NCBI GenBank assembly: GCA_008711295.1 | Contig: VUYV01000080.1 | Coordinates: 3,756,972-3,820,971 of the forward strand | Source: Anarhynchus alexandrinus | Lineage: Eukaryota; Chordata; Aves; Charadriiformes; Charadriidae | Length of the DNA: 64,000 nucleotides | Direction of reading: 5' to 3' | Part shown: in pieces, positions 49,977-62,160 of the stretch | How positions within the stretch are numbered: position 1 is the stretch's first letter | Layout: each line of letters begins with the position of its first letter | Made by a program: the position numbers and the translations under genes | Notes under the pieces: generated by a model | The model's database searches: none | Told to the model about the DNA's origin: nothing | What the model saw: the letters and a program-made list of their open reading frames with translations, nothing else

Positions 49977-52391
49977 ACAATATGTTGAGGAAATTTCTGA
50001 CTTTGGATGCAGTCTGGTGTTGTTCTGTCTAGCTGGGTAACTACAAATCAGAGATATGACAGTCCAAGCACTTGGTTTTTAAACAAGACTTTTTGCTTCC
50101 TATAGGTCTCTAATTAAGCTCAGTCAATTTTTATTAGTTTCCACAGGTTCAGATTTCATTGCAAGGCAATCAAAATACTTTAAATCTTTCCACTGTCAGT
50201 CATCTGTCTTTGCCCAAGAGAGTCTTTCACATCACAGCTTTTACCTTATTCTCCAACAATGCTCATACTTGTTCTCTTAATTGATACTTGTTTACACTAA
50301 CGATTTCTGCTATGTGTGAAATACTTTCATGTGTAAAATAAACTGTAAGTAGCATTTCTCCATCTCCACCCCAAACTCATTATCTAAATGCTACAGGTTA
50401 CTCCACGTTTCTATATACACAAAACACAGAAGTGCTGATTTTCTTATTTAGTAACAGTTGTGGTCACCTTAGGTGTGCCGGCAGTTCAGCAAGGGGCACA
50501 GCCTGCTACTGCACATTATCACAGGATAATAGGACAGAAGAATTTACATTCCAGATACCTTTCAAAAAAATACCATAATTGGCTTATCAACAGTACTCAA
50601 CCAAGCGTAATATAAAGCTCAGGCATGAGCTTATTTTATATATGCATACCTATCTAAAAACATACTGGTATAGAATGGCTATCTATATATTTTTTCCCAC
50701 ATCATATGCAATATTGAAATATGTTATCTTTTCCAATGGCATCACACACCACCTTGCACCAGCCTGCAGTATGTAGATACAATAAGCGCTATCACTTAAA
50801 CCACAGAAATCTTTGCACACCACGTCTGTAAACAACCTCAGTGCACTTCAGTTTCCACAGAAGTATGTATTTGTTAAAGCTTTTTTACCTGAAAAAAGAA
50901 AAACACTAATAGCACCATGGGAGTTTCAAGAAAGGCAGGCAAATTATGATCACATTTACCATCTAATTTGCTCTCTGAGGCTTGTTCAAACAGTGCAAAC
51001 ATTGTGCTCCTCTTCTTCATTTGTTCTGACAAGCAGGATGACAACTAATCACCATCAAGAGCTTTCCCACTCTCCAGGCCCGCATTTTCTGTTTATCCAA
51101 TTTGATGCCTTCCAGCCAAGGAAGCTGTTAGCCTTCCCCGCCACCCCAACTGAGGAGGCCAGCTCTCCAAGGCCGGATTTCAACTAGAAGTCTTGTAGGG
51201 TGTGAATCCACAGTGCTAAGCAGGAATAAAATGGGTCCTTTCTGCTGTGCAGCGTGTGATAGCACCGGCAGTGGGCTCTGTATAGGGTGACAAAAACACC
51301 AAAGGGAAGCAAAGAAGGTTGGAGACTGACACAGAAAAAGGAGACTGAGGAAAGGAGAGGTATCCTCTACCCTCTTCCTTCATTTTTCCCAAAAGACAGA
51401 TCTCTGATCTACCCAAAGCGTTGCCATGCCATTACGAAAACATGCAAAAATAGGACCAAAAAAAAGGCCAAAAAAAAAAAAGCTTGGAGAATACTGGAAA
51501 GTTACTTCAAGGATGTCTGCCCTTTGATAGATCTTCTCTCCAAAACTATTGCACTGATTGGCCTTGATAAGACTCAGCCACACAATCAAATTATCTTGGC
51601 TTAACGAGTTAAGCCAGTGTCATTGTCCACATGTCCCCTCTTCACCCAAAGACTAAGAAAGACAACACAAATTGAAATGAAAAAGGACTAAGCCACATTA
51701 CCTCACATGCCCGTTGGGCTAAAATAGTATACAGTAGATACCATTCCTTAGCAGATGCATAAGCCATAAAGATTTCAAATGGGCCACTTGTTATAAACCT
51801 AAAAGGGAAAATTAAGTTGAAACTTTGATATTTAATAATACAAAAAGTATGTACGTACATGCAAATAAGGACTCACTACAATTCAACCTTACTGGAGAGA
51901 GGGCATATCAAAACTGGGCAATGTGTTAAGCAACATACATGGCATAAACAATCACCACACTTTACATTGCTTTAGCTGTCAGATACTGTATTATTTCTGA
52001 TAGCGTGAAGGAAATAATGTTACCAGGCAGCTGGCTAACTCCAGATTAATCAATTTTAAGAGGTCTTGATCTTCACATTGACCAAGCCCATACCAAAAAT
52101 TCTTCCTTTTTCTTTATAAGCATTTGAAAAATGCAGCTAGGTTTTAATCGACAGAAGGTACACACTCTCTTACCATTACTTCTATCCCTTTGCCTGCAGG
52201 CAACAGCCAATAACCCCAGCCAATGTCACCAGTGTCACTAACCAGCATTGGGCTTAGGCATACAAAACACTGACATTAGGAAGCCGCCTGGCTCAAACTT
52301 TATGTTTTTTTTTGAAAGGGTATTAAATATTTTCCTGGATCTTGCGATCCTGCTGCTTACACACATAATTTAACAGTCTGGACTAGAATAC

Positions 52392-52898
52392 TGTCCTGGT
52401 TTCAGCTGGGACAGAGTTAATTTTCTTTCTAGTGGTTGCTGTGTTTCAGATTTGGTATGAAAGGAATGTCAATAATGCATATTGTTTTAGTTGTTGCCAG
52501 GTGATGTTTACATTTTTCAAGGACTTTTTTCAGCTTCCCATAGAAGCTGAGAAGGAGCCTAGATGGAAGGACGGAATGGCCAATGAAATATTCTGTACCA
52601 TAGATGTCATGCTCAGTATATAAATGGGGTTAGCTGGGGGACGGGTACTCACGATTGCTGCTCGGGAAGGTACCAATTCACTGGATGGTGAGAGTGACGT
52701 GTGTCATTATTATTATTATTAATTATTTTCCTTTTTTGTTATTGTTCTATTAAACTGCCTTTATCTTGACCCACAAGTTTTTTTCCCTTTCCCCTTCCCC
52801 TCGTTTTTTCCCTCTTCCCCCTGCCCTTCTGGGGGAAAGGGGAGAACTGTGCGAGTGGCTGTGTGGTCCTGGCTGCCGGCTGGGGTTAAACCACAACA
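52392..52898 (+). mobile_element. Solo LTR of an avian ERVL-like endogenous retrovirus
   Basis: A 507-bp LTR beginning TGTCCTGGTTTCAGCTGGGA and ending GGGTTAAACCACAACA (TG...CA). It is flanked by near-identical 5-bp duplications AATAC (52387-52391) and AATAT (52899-52903), the size expected for ERVL. It has a TATA box TATATAAA (52617-52624), an (ATT)n stretch (about 52706-52722) and a polyadenylation signal ATTAAA (52749-52754), then a C/T-rich R-U5-like part. No internal retroviral sequence follows, so it formed by LTR-LTR recombination. From memory this LTR type is widespread in neoavian birds. It is antisense to FIGN. Confidence 0.88.
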
Positions 52899-54810
52899 AA
52901 TATATTTTGAGTTAGTTCATGAGATATTGTGAAAATTTTTCCTAATAGAGAGTGCACACACGTGTGTGTGTTTCATTTCTTTGTTGGTTCCCCTCCACCC
53001 CCACCCCTCCCCAAACGTTCTCCAAGTATTTTCACACCCTTTCTAACATCAGAAGGGGTTTTATCTTTCGAAAAGTTCACTCTTGTTTTTTAATGCCTAC
53101 TCAGGAAAAGATGTAGAAATAAAGTATGACAAGCACAAATATCTTTAGAGCCTCATATTTGGAAAAGGGATAAAACAGGACATGTATAACCTATACCACT
53201 TCTTACAAAAGTACTATTTGAAACAGAGAGGAATTTTGCAAATGAAAGACTGCAAAGGTTTCGGTGAAAGCGGACATAATAAAATTCTTTGGAAAAAGGT
53301 TGGTGTATTCTTGGAAGGGACAAAGCGCGGAAAAAAGCCATTCCCCTTTCTTGCAAGAGTACTTGCAATTTCCTTTTCTGGAAAAAGATTTAGGGGACAG
53401 GAACATCAAGGCTGTTGTCTCTGCTGCATGTTGCATGAGGGCCTGCAGTTTGTTCTTTATTACAACGATAAATATCTTCATGGCAGTGAGAGGTTCCCCC
53501 ACATCATGCTGCCATCTATGCATCACACCAGTCTATGGACCAAAGAGGTGGATTTTACTGATTTAATGATAGATCTGGTAGCCTAATGGATTTTAGATTA
53601 GACCAGTCCACTCTCATGTCAACATATAATCTTCACAAGTGTCTGAGCCTGAAGATGTCCAGTGGTAGAGCTGAATTGCTTTCTCCAATTGTTTCACATG
53701 TTTTTTCCGTAGGCTATGATACTTAAATGGGAGATATCAAATCACAGATGTCTTTTCCTTTAGCCATTACTGCTGTTTTCTAGCAGTTGGCTGATCTGTG
53801 ATTTTAATTTGTAAAGATCAATTAAGCCACTACCCCCAAAGTTGCAGGACACTGCAGAGCTGCAGAAGATGAGCTAATGGATTTTTTTCATCTCCTCTGC
53901 TTCAGAGCATTAACTTGGAGGATCTTAAATTCTGAGCTTTTAGATTGGAGACAGATGTTTGCAGAAAGAAGCCGAATCCCAAAAGTAACTTTCTTTAACA
54001 ATTAGTATCCTGTGCAACTTCAGTGATGTCAACAGAATAAAGAGGGAGGTAAATCAGTGTGTGGTTTTGGCTGCTTTCCCTTTTCTGCCAATTAGAACAA
54101 TCAGACTCTAAATTTCACATTGAGCTAAAAGAAATTAGCAGCGTTATCTTGGTCAAATGTTAAAGTAAATAGCACTTGAAGCATTAATCATAATTGCAGT
54201 TTTTTAAGTTATTCATATCGCATTCCCATTGACTCATTTACCCGTGCTTACCACGGTGAACGGATTTTGATGAGCGGCATTAAGACTGCTTTGTCTGTGC
54301 CAAAGGAGAGAACTGGGTCTCAGCTGCTGAAGCAGCAGGCTGCCAAAACAGCTGGACTCACCTTCCCCAGAGAAGCCTTCTGCTGCTTGTGGGAGGCACT
54401 CGGGTACAGAGGAATGGAGCAGGTGGGAGGACATGGTAAGACAACCGGTTTCAGACATCCTTCTCCAAGTGGTGGGGAGAAGAGGGCAGGGTGCAGAGAC
54501 GGGTGAAAGGTAGACTCAGGCTCCCCAGGAAGGAAACACATCCAAACCCTTTGCCGATTCTTAAATGGCCCATAGGGAGTATGTTTTCAAAAGTGTTAGA
54601 ACAGCAAAGAGGCTCTTTATAAGGAAACAAGGGCTTTCTTGGTGGGGAGGCAGGCTGTGTTTTAGGAACAGTACTGTAATTAATTTCTAACTACAACAAC
54701 TATGTTATAAATAAGCACAGACTGCAAGATTTTTCAAGTTATTTAACACTTGCTGAAGATGACAGTGTAGGAAAAATCCAATTAAAAATGTAAGCAATAT
54801 ATTTTGAAAT
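52899..54810. other. Intron segment, no gene seen
   Basis: Contains a Z-DNA-prone GTGCACACACGTGTGTGTGT (52952-52971). The 134-codon plus-strand frame (53182-53586) overlaps open frames on the other strand and resembles nothing known; treated as chance. Confidence 0.55.
52952..52971. repeat. Alternating purine-pyrimidine tract, part palindromic
   Basis: GTGCACACACGTGTGTGTGT contains the 14-bp palindrome CACACACGTGTGTG; Z-DNA/cruciform prone, 54 bp after the LTR. Confidence 0.75.
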
Positions 54811-55174
54811 CATAGAATCACAGAATGGCTTAGGTTGGAAAGGACCTTGAAGATCATCTAGTTCCAACCCCCCTGCCATAGGCAGGGACACCTCCCACTA
54901 GACTAGGCTGCCCAAGGCCACATCCAGCCTGGCCTTGAACACCTCCAGGGATGGGGCCTCAACAACCTCTCTGGGCAACCTGTTCCAGTGCCTTACCACC
55001 CTCAAAGTGAAAAACTTCTTCCTAATGTTTAATCTAAACCTGCCCTCTTCCAGCTTAAAGCCATTCCCCCTCATCCTATCACTACATGCCCTAGTAAAAA
55101 GTCCTTCCCCAGCTCTCCTGTAGGCCCCCTTTAGGTACTGGAAGACCACAATAAGATCTTCCCAGAGCCTTCTC
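54811..55174 (-). mobile_element. CR1 LINE, 5'-truncated copy
   Basis: Minus orientation. The plus strand starts with CATAGAAT-CACAGAAT (54811-54826) and carries GGTTGGAAAGGACCTTGAAG, CCTGGCCTTGAACACCTCCA and CTGTTCCAGTGCCTTACCAC. A 92-codon minus-strand frame (54898-55176) still encodes the ORF2 C-terminus (GEGLFTRAC, RHWNRLPREVV, SLEVFKARLDVAL). It is roughly 80-85% identical by eye to the 41.3 kb copy over the shared 3' part and is truncated at about 365 bp. Confidence 0.95.
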
Positions 55175-58100
55175 AAATAGTTTGAAAGAGATGCTCTTTC
55201 AATACTGTAGATGTGTAGAGGATACTATCAAACATCTTCTAGTCTTTTTACTCCTCCTAGCTCTGCACGCACCTCTCTGAGGCCGGCTCGGACTCAGCAC
55301 CGGTGTTTCCAGCAAAATGGTTTCTGTGCTGCATGGGATTTGGCATGCAAACTCTGTCGTGAGAAGTGGAAAGCCAGAGACACCATGGCAGTACACGGGA
55401 AAGGAAGTGCCACTGAGCAGCCACAGGCTCCTGACAGCAGTTGTTTAACAGGAGTTAAACTCAGAGTCCGCTGAAGTCAATGGGAATTTTGTTACAGGAC
55501 TTGGATTTTCTCTAAAATATTGTCAAATAAGCAAAGCCAATCGACTTCAAAAAGCCTCGTCCTTATGCTTCAGATGCAATAATCTTAAGTGGTGCCTGAA
55601 ATAATTTTAGATTACAATTTCGGGTGGAAGTATTTTCAACTTGGTTTTCCCTTTAAGGGCAGGTTTCCTTATAAAACAAGAGCAGTATTCTCTTGCATTT
55701 GAACTTAGCGTGAAAATCCATATTTCCAACACACCATTATATGTTTTTTGCAGCCAGGTAGGTTACCAGGAATTAAACAGCCCACACCCTTGCAGTGACT
55801 TACACGCCACGAATAAGGACTTGTAAGAACAGAGTGAAGTAAAAAGGAGTAATGCAGCCAGAGGACTAGGAAAGGCAAATATTTTACCTCGTCTTACTAT
55901 CACCAGGTAGTTTTCAGAGGAAGTACCAGCTACGCAAATACAAAGCAAAGTACAAATACTAATCGTTCTTATCTTTTGTCTGTACTCTATACGCCTGAGT
56001 TAACTATTCAAACAAACACGAACAAGTGAGCTAAAGTAAAATGACATCTAGTTTTTTATCTTCCAAAATGCCATATGAACATCCTATAGAGTGGGCCAGC
56101 CACAAGAAGCAACATCAAAGAAGATAAGAAGGACTTACTTCCTGTTCAGCTACTTGCACACCCTTTCTCTAAAGCAAAAACAACATGCCCAAGTCTTGCT
56201 GAAGAGAAAAAAAGCATACTTCTGTCTTTAAAACAGTCACTACTATAAGTCCACTGCCAAGCCACATAGATTGCCAATGCGATAACAGCACCTCAAACCA
56301 AAGCAGCCTGGCTACAGGGCCACTTGCTCCTATGTACACTTGCGTGCGCATGCTGGTCCAGAGTACCGTGCACCAGCCTCGCCAGTCCAAAGCACGACTA
56401 TCACAGCATCATCATTATCCCATTTTAAGTTAAAAAGCCAACTGAACCTATATTGCACAAAAAAAGCCTTCCATAGTAGATTTTTTCCAAGTTCAATAAG
56501 AAAGGTATTGTATCAAGTGGCAGTAGCTAGGCTGTCTTTATTGGGCTCATAAAAGATTATGATTTTGCCCTATTCTCTATATAAGTGAATTTCTTAAAAT
56601 ATCATTTTTAAAATGGCACTTCTTCCTCTCATGATAGTGTTTCTTTAATATATTAACTTTCCCACATCCCATACTTTGACGGTTCGGCAATTTTCTACTT
56701 CATTTTAAATCAGTTTTTGACAAAACAATAGCAACAGTTCAGTATGTGTCTCGGCTGAATTTTACACTTTACGTTTCTTTTTGAAATACCCTCTTACTAA
56801 ATAGCTTTAGCAACTAATAAAATTCTTCAATTTTAAAGCCGAAAGAATCACTTTAGACACTAAATTCATGAGCAAGAGGGAGGATTAGTGATACTGAATG
56901 TTGACAGTAGATTTGTTTTTAACACTAGAAAAGCTTTTTTTAAAATCAGTAATACATTGTAATTTATGGGTTTCATACATACCCTACTCCATGGATATTT
57001 AGTTATACTTTTGATGCTTTGACATATACATATACAAACGTGTACACATCCATGCATACATGTATGAAAATATATAAGTGTATATATATGTATGTATATA
57101 CAGATACATATACACAGACACATATGCATGTAAGCCATTGATGTTAATTTTCTCTGTTCTGGTTAAAAAGTAATGAACAAAAAATACAGGGGAAATTCAT
57201 CACTGTGAAATAAAATTTATTCTTATGTGCTAGACAAGATGCAATAACTAAGCTGAGTAGAACCCTGGTGAAGACATATGAGTGTTGTTTACATATATTG
57301 CGTGTGTTAACAGTGAAGTGAACCTGAACCACTAATCGCATAGCTCCCAATTTGTGATTTACTATAACTTTGCATCAATAACACCATGATAACTGGCTTT
57401 TATAAATTATCAACTCCTACTGCATTCTCACTTTGGAAAAAATGTACAGCCTTACTAAGAGAACTCGTCTAAAATTAGGGACACAAGCAGAACTGCAGAT
57501 CCAGCTGTTTCAAAAATTTACCACACTCAACTCCTAGTATCTGCCCATCCATCGGAGACAACCTTTCCCACCTGAGATAGGAGCAATTTTGGTCTGCTTC
57601 AGTACAAAGCAAAAAACCTCAGGTTAAAATTTCCTTAACTTCAGCTGTGGTACTTTTCTTCAATGCCCCAATTGAGAGAAATAACTAATGGTTGGGGGCA
57701 GGACCTTCCTAGATGGCTCCAACTTGATTCACAAGAGGCAATTGGACTTCTGCAAGAAAAAAAAGCTGCATTTTGAAATCAAGCCCTGTAAACCTTTCAA
57801 CTAATGTGCTTTAATTCTAGTATGGACAAGGAATATTTAAACTCTCTATAGTTCTAGCGTTTAATATTGATTACAACTTCTCTACAGTCCATATGAGATT
57901 TTTTTCTTTAAACTTGGGCTAAGTTCTTTTTTCTTAAATATTTGTATTAAAGTGCGAGGTCAGCTCCAGAATTCCAAGAAAAGGGCACCACAAAAAGCCA
58001 CTTAAAAAAGGCACCAAGAGAAGGGCACAGTAGATGTTACTTTTGAGAGGGAAGGGCAGTTATGTTTAAGTTTGCCTCAGTCTCTTCCATTGGTAGTATT

Positions 58101-58884
58101 TTGGTGAATGGAAATAACAGCTACAGAGGTTTTTTTTATTTCACTACCATTTAGAAGCTATTTTGTTTGTATGAACCACAGAAATATATAAAAAAGTATT
58201 TTCATAAATGATACATACTGCAGAGCCTTAAGTTGAATTTATTTCATGAACAGGAATTTTTGTCCCTTTACTCGAATCCCCATTGTCTCAAAGACAACTA
58301 TATTAATAAGTTCATTTTGGTAACTGTCCTGGTAAATATTCAGTTAACATTTTTCTTTCTTCTAAAAAGGAGAAAATGCCTGGCTACAGAATAACAAGAA
58401 TGTTTCCAATTTCTGTCATCATTTGAAGCAATTGGTACAAAAGAGAGAAAATTCAAGAACTAAAACTAATCCTGCAACGAATCTGCTTTAGTGGGGCTCA
58501 TTTTAGAACTGGCTGCCTTTGCACTTGGATGTATAAATGCTAATTATCAAGGTCATCACAAATTTGTGTGATATTTTAGGTTTTCTTTCTGCCTTTCTAT
58601 TAACCTGAGAAATAAAAGTGTTCTTCCTAAAAGTATTATTCTAAAATTCTAGAATATCTTAGAACTATACTAGAGAGCTGCCTAGACTTACTCTCTTCAA
58701 CAGGCTCTTCTGTCTTAATTTTCAGAGGTTACAGGAATCAACTGCTATAACTACTGTTGTATTACTACATTGTGAGATTAAGCTGCTGTCCCTCCACACA
58801 TAATATGTCCCTCGACTGTGTAAAGCATTAGTATCTTCTTTGGGAACCCCTCATACTTTTTTTCCTATTCACTAAAGCATTTGC
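55175..58884. other. Intron segment, no gene seen
   Basis: AT-rich intron with no coding signal. A word GCTGAAGTCAATGGGAATTT (55471-55490) is shared with old bird/reptile dispersed repeats. A long compound microsatellite lies at 57023-57131. Confidence 0.6.
57023..57131. repeat. Compound (TA/CA/GTAT)n microsatellite, about 110 bp
   Basis: Imperfect alternation of CATATACATATACA, GTGTACACATCCATGCATACA, ATATATAAGTGTATATATATG and TACAGATACATATACACAGA. The minus-strand 90-codon frame over it (56866-57138) is a by-product of the repeat. Confidence 0.85.
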
Positions 58885-58942
58885 AAAAAAAAAAAAAAAA
58901 AAAAAAAAAANNNNNNNNNNNNNNNNNNNNNNNNNNNNNNNN
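58885..58942. other. Poly(A) run followed by a 32-N assembly gap
   Basis: Twenty-six As (58885-58910) run directly into Ns at 58911-58942. The far side resumes with AACAGAGGGGCG and another A run, so the true distance across the gap is unknown. Confidence 0.95.
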
Positions 58943-60479
58943 AACAGAGGGGCGAAAAAAAAAAAAGATCCTGTTTGCAGGTGAAGCAGATTTGAAGGAG
59001 TGACTCATGTGGGCAACCTTGATATATAAACCTTTTTCCTGCTATTTATTAGTGATGGATGTTCCATTCCAAACCACTTTCCTCACTGGGCCAAGAGAAC
59101 TCTGGCCATTTGTGCACTGTGCAAAGCCTCCTGATTTGTTTCAGGCTGGCAAGGAGAATGGGTATCAGAAGAATTGCGATCAGGGCAGAGGGGAGATCTT
59201 TTGAGAAAAACCTACTAAAAACCATCTCTGAAGTAATTTATATTAAATCGAGCATGTGCACTTTTGGATTTGTAACTGAAACAATTAAAAACATAAATAA
59301 AAGGAGGATACTGTAGTATTACAACTGCTAATTTAATTCATATATGAAATTTTGCAGATGATTTCTCCATAAACTGAGGGATTTTGATTAACAAAGTAAG
59401 AGCAACACAACTTCAGTACTCAGGATCCACTTTAATGCTTTGTTTCCAGATCAGCTGAAGAAAGATCTTGTACCTAGCCACAGAAGCACTGGTAACAGCA
59501 GGATTGTACAGAATAATATTCAACATACTTGGACCAAGACCCAGGCGTCCTTCATGCCCACGTTTTGCCAGATAATTCTGGCTTAATGTCTACAGAATCA
59601 GTGACAGGTGGGTGATCTAATTAAAGCAAAGACCTTTGGGTGAAGCTAAGCCAGCAAAATAAGTTTTGTTGCTACTGCGGTGGGCTACCATTAAGGAAAG
59701 ACAGAAACTAATGGAAACTTTCCCTCGCATGCCAAGATTGCCACTGAACTACGGAGACAATGATAATAGGCTCACAAGAGGTGATAAGACTACAGAGAAA
59801 TGGTGATACCACGGCATTCACCTTTGTGCTGTCCTTCCTTGTGTTTTAATATGTTTTAATAAGTTTTAGTATGTCCCCTCAAACAGGTTATCTGAAAGGG
59901 TGCTGAGGAGTTCTCATTTTGGAGAAAGATACGAAATGTAGTGGAGAGCTTGCGCGTATGTCAGGTAATGAAGTCTCACTGCACGCTTTGTCGTACGGGA
60001 GTGAGAGGTAGATAAGTAAACACTCCTAAAAAATAAATGGAGCAAATATGATGCCCAACCAACTTTTGCTTCCCAAAATAGTGAATAAGAGAGTGAAATT
60101 CTATATCCACAGGATGAAGGTGCCAGCAAAAGAGAAAGGTAGTCAGGTGCTTTAGGTAATGACTGTTTCTGAAGCACAGGATGCACCTACCAGCTTTATA
60201 TAAATTCAGTTGAAGGCGGCTATGAAGTTATTCCAGAATTTGAAGAATACTGCTCTCTACACTGTGTAATAAAGGAAAACAAGTGACATAACTGTTCAAA
60301 CTGAAACCAGAGAGAAGTGGATTTAGAATCGATCTTGGATTGAAAGAGGCAACCATGCAGTTTAGTGGACATTATTGAAGGAAAGTATTGTCTGATGGGA
60401 AGGATGGATACTTACAGAAGCCAATAGCCTTTCAACATTAGAAAGAATTCAAAATATTACAAGAAATGTTACAAGAAAC
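58943..60479. other. Intron segment, no gene seen
   Basis: No recognisable gene. A 10-bp tandem repeat in three copies (GTTTTAATAT type) lies at 59843-59872. If the pol relic downstream had a 5' LTR it should lie around here, but I could not recognise one. Confidence 0.5.
59843..59872. repeat. 10-bp tandem repeat, three copies
   Basis: GTTTTAATAT, GTTTTAATAA and GTTTTAGTAT stand in succession. Confidence 0.8.
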
Positions 60480-61038
60480 ATTGGCCAGAACAGTTGACAG
60501 GTTTCAGGCTGGAATTTAACAAAAACACCTCTTGGAGTTGTACCTGCTTTGAGAACTATCATGTGGAAATAGACAACTATGGTATGGAAATACACAGGTT
60601 AACACTAAGGGAAAAAAGGCAACAATTGCATCATTTGGCAGACGATCAGCAAGAACCCACAGACTGTGTATGGCAGGGACAAAGAAATGTCAGTAGTGCC
60701 ACTAGCAAAGAATTATTCACAGAAGCGATGAACACCTTTGCAAAAGAATAATTTTTTTTCTCACACTTTCTTCAACCACACAACTTTGATGACGTAAAAA
60801 ATACAAAGGTTTTTACTTAGGTAATACCATTTTGAACTGGAGTTGGGTAAGAAGCAAGAGAGCATGGCCAGAAAGTTCTGAGTAAGAACCAGAATTTTTG
60901 AAACCTAAAGCTAAGCAAACATGTATGTTCTAGAGAGTAGAAGCAACAAATCTAGGCAAGAAGTTAACTGAAAAAACCTGATTTTATGGTGAGGCTATCA
61001 TTGACTGGCTCCACCAGACAAACAAAAGGTATAATGAT

Positions 61039-61062
61039 GCTTTGGAATGAGCTTTGGAATGA
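61039..61062. repeat. 12-bp tandem duplication, two exact copies
   Basis: GCTTTGGAATGA occurs twice head to tail, inside the pol relic. Confidence 0.85.
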
Positions 61063-61611
61063 GGAACATATGTCAAGAACTTTACGTCTAAACCAGTTGC
61101 TGATTTACGCCTGATCAAAGTGTTTCTAATGAAAATCTTTGATAAGTCAGTCAACATTTCATCTCGTTGTTAGGATTTGCATCAGAAACCCTTTACATTT
61201 TCTACAGGTGTGTGAGTGAGAATACCACCAGCATAATGATCCTACAGTGGTATCATGTAAACATAGAAATATCCTGAGCACTAATAAAGCTCAAAAATAC
61301 CCATTCAATAAGCCTTTAAGACATTTTGGTATTGAAAGGAACCCACCACTGGCTAAAACGGCTCTTAAGCTATCTCTGTCCTTTGCTAAAAATGCTCAGC
61401 AAACTTCCCTTCCTTCCCAGGTAGAAATAGTTGGGGTTTTTCTCAGCAATCAGTGGAAGATCTGCAAGCTGAGGTCAAAGCTCGAAAAGCTTCAGCAGTT
61501 GTAGACATTCTCTAGAACACTGGACAAACATTAATTTCTAAAGCCTTTGTCCAGAATGAAACAAACTTACTGGAGGACCCACTCCCTATATCACCAAGGG
61601 GTGAGTTTTCA

Positions 61612-62135
61612 GTGCAACATGGGACTATGTTTAAATATACAGGAATTTCTAAGGTATTTCAGAATGTACATTTAAGTATATATGAAAATTACTCAGGGGC
61701 TGAAAAAATATCTAAGATAAGGGCAGTAAATACCCTGAACTGGCCTAAAATGAAAGGCCAGAAATGGAATCTTCAGAGCTGTCCCATATGCCAAAACCCA
61801 CAGTGAATAAGTCAACACAGGCAGTACAAAATATTGACACTGCAGCTCTAAGTGGAATAGATTTGTTTATGTTGCTTGGAAAAAAATACACTTCTTTTAG
61901 ATTAATATTCTCATTTTGCTGAGACCGCAGCTCCTAATAAAATGACATCTAAGCTGGTGATGGTGTATATGATGCTGTATTTGTGCTATGTACAGCACAG
62001 CTAACAGGAATATCTGATAAAGGACAACTTACTAAGCAAAAGTATAAGTTGTTCCAAGTAATGCAGTGATCTAAAAGTTTTATCCTCAAGTCTAATGGAT
62101 TTAACGGACAATAATAATGCAGATACTGAAAAAGG
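61612..62135 (+). pseudogene. Degenerate retroviral-type integrase
   Basis: Frame 61612-61806 shows an HHCC zinc-binding layout: His at 61669, a position seven residues later that is Tyr (TAC, 61690-61692) where His is expected, 29 residues, then CPIC (61780-61791). A WPKMK motif (61741-61755) sits before the cysteines, as in this domain family. After a stop and a frame change, Asp (GAT, 61860-61862) and Asp in ISDKG (62016-62018) lie in one common frame 52 codons apart. A Glu (GAA, 62128-62130) lies about 37 codons further in another frame. This is the DD35E arrangement. At least four in-frame stops lie between the two Asps, so the gene is dead. The zinc finger plus the spacing make a chance match unlikely, but a profile search is needed for proof. 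Confidence 0.6.
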
Positions 62136-62160
62136 TGCCTAGTTAGATTTCAGTCCATGC

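Larger units (their letters stand above)
41963..52391. other. Intron segment, no gene seen
   Basis: About 10.4 kb of AT-rich intron without a recognisable gene. It holds the 24-bp tandem duplication at 42561-42608, a C run at 43880-43891, the perfect palindrome at 45011-45034, the GC-rich patch at 48430-48745 and an (ATTTT)n-type stretch at 49943-49976. Confidence 0.6.
60480..62160 (+). mobile_element. Decayed endogenous retrovirus / LTR-retrotransposon pol relic
   Basis: Several short plus-strand frames carry pol-like motifs in the expected order, separated by stops and frameshifts. A weak reverse-transcriptase active-site-like LADD lies in frame 60494-60751 (60635-60646). A 'QVEIVGVFLS' stretch like the RT connection region is in frame 61247-61504. 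A convincing integrase zinc finger and DD35E spacing follow at 61669-62130 (separate entry). The spacing between the first two motifs is too long, so there may be an insertion or the first may be chance. LTRs were not identified. Non-functional. Class (retroviral versus Ty3-like) is unresolved. Antisense to FIGN. Confidence 0.5.

Noticed and set aside
53182..53586. 134-codon plus-strand frame
   Set aside because: Overlaps two other open frames on both strands, resembles no known protein and has no supporting context.
56866..57138. 90-codon minus-strand frame rich in Cys, Ile and Tyr
   Set aside because: It is the translation of a (TA/CA) microsatellite.
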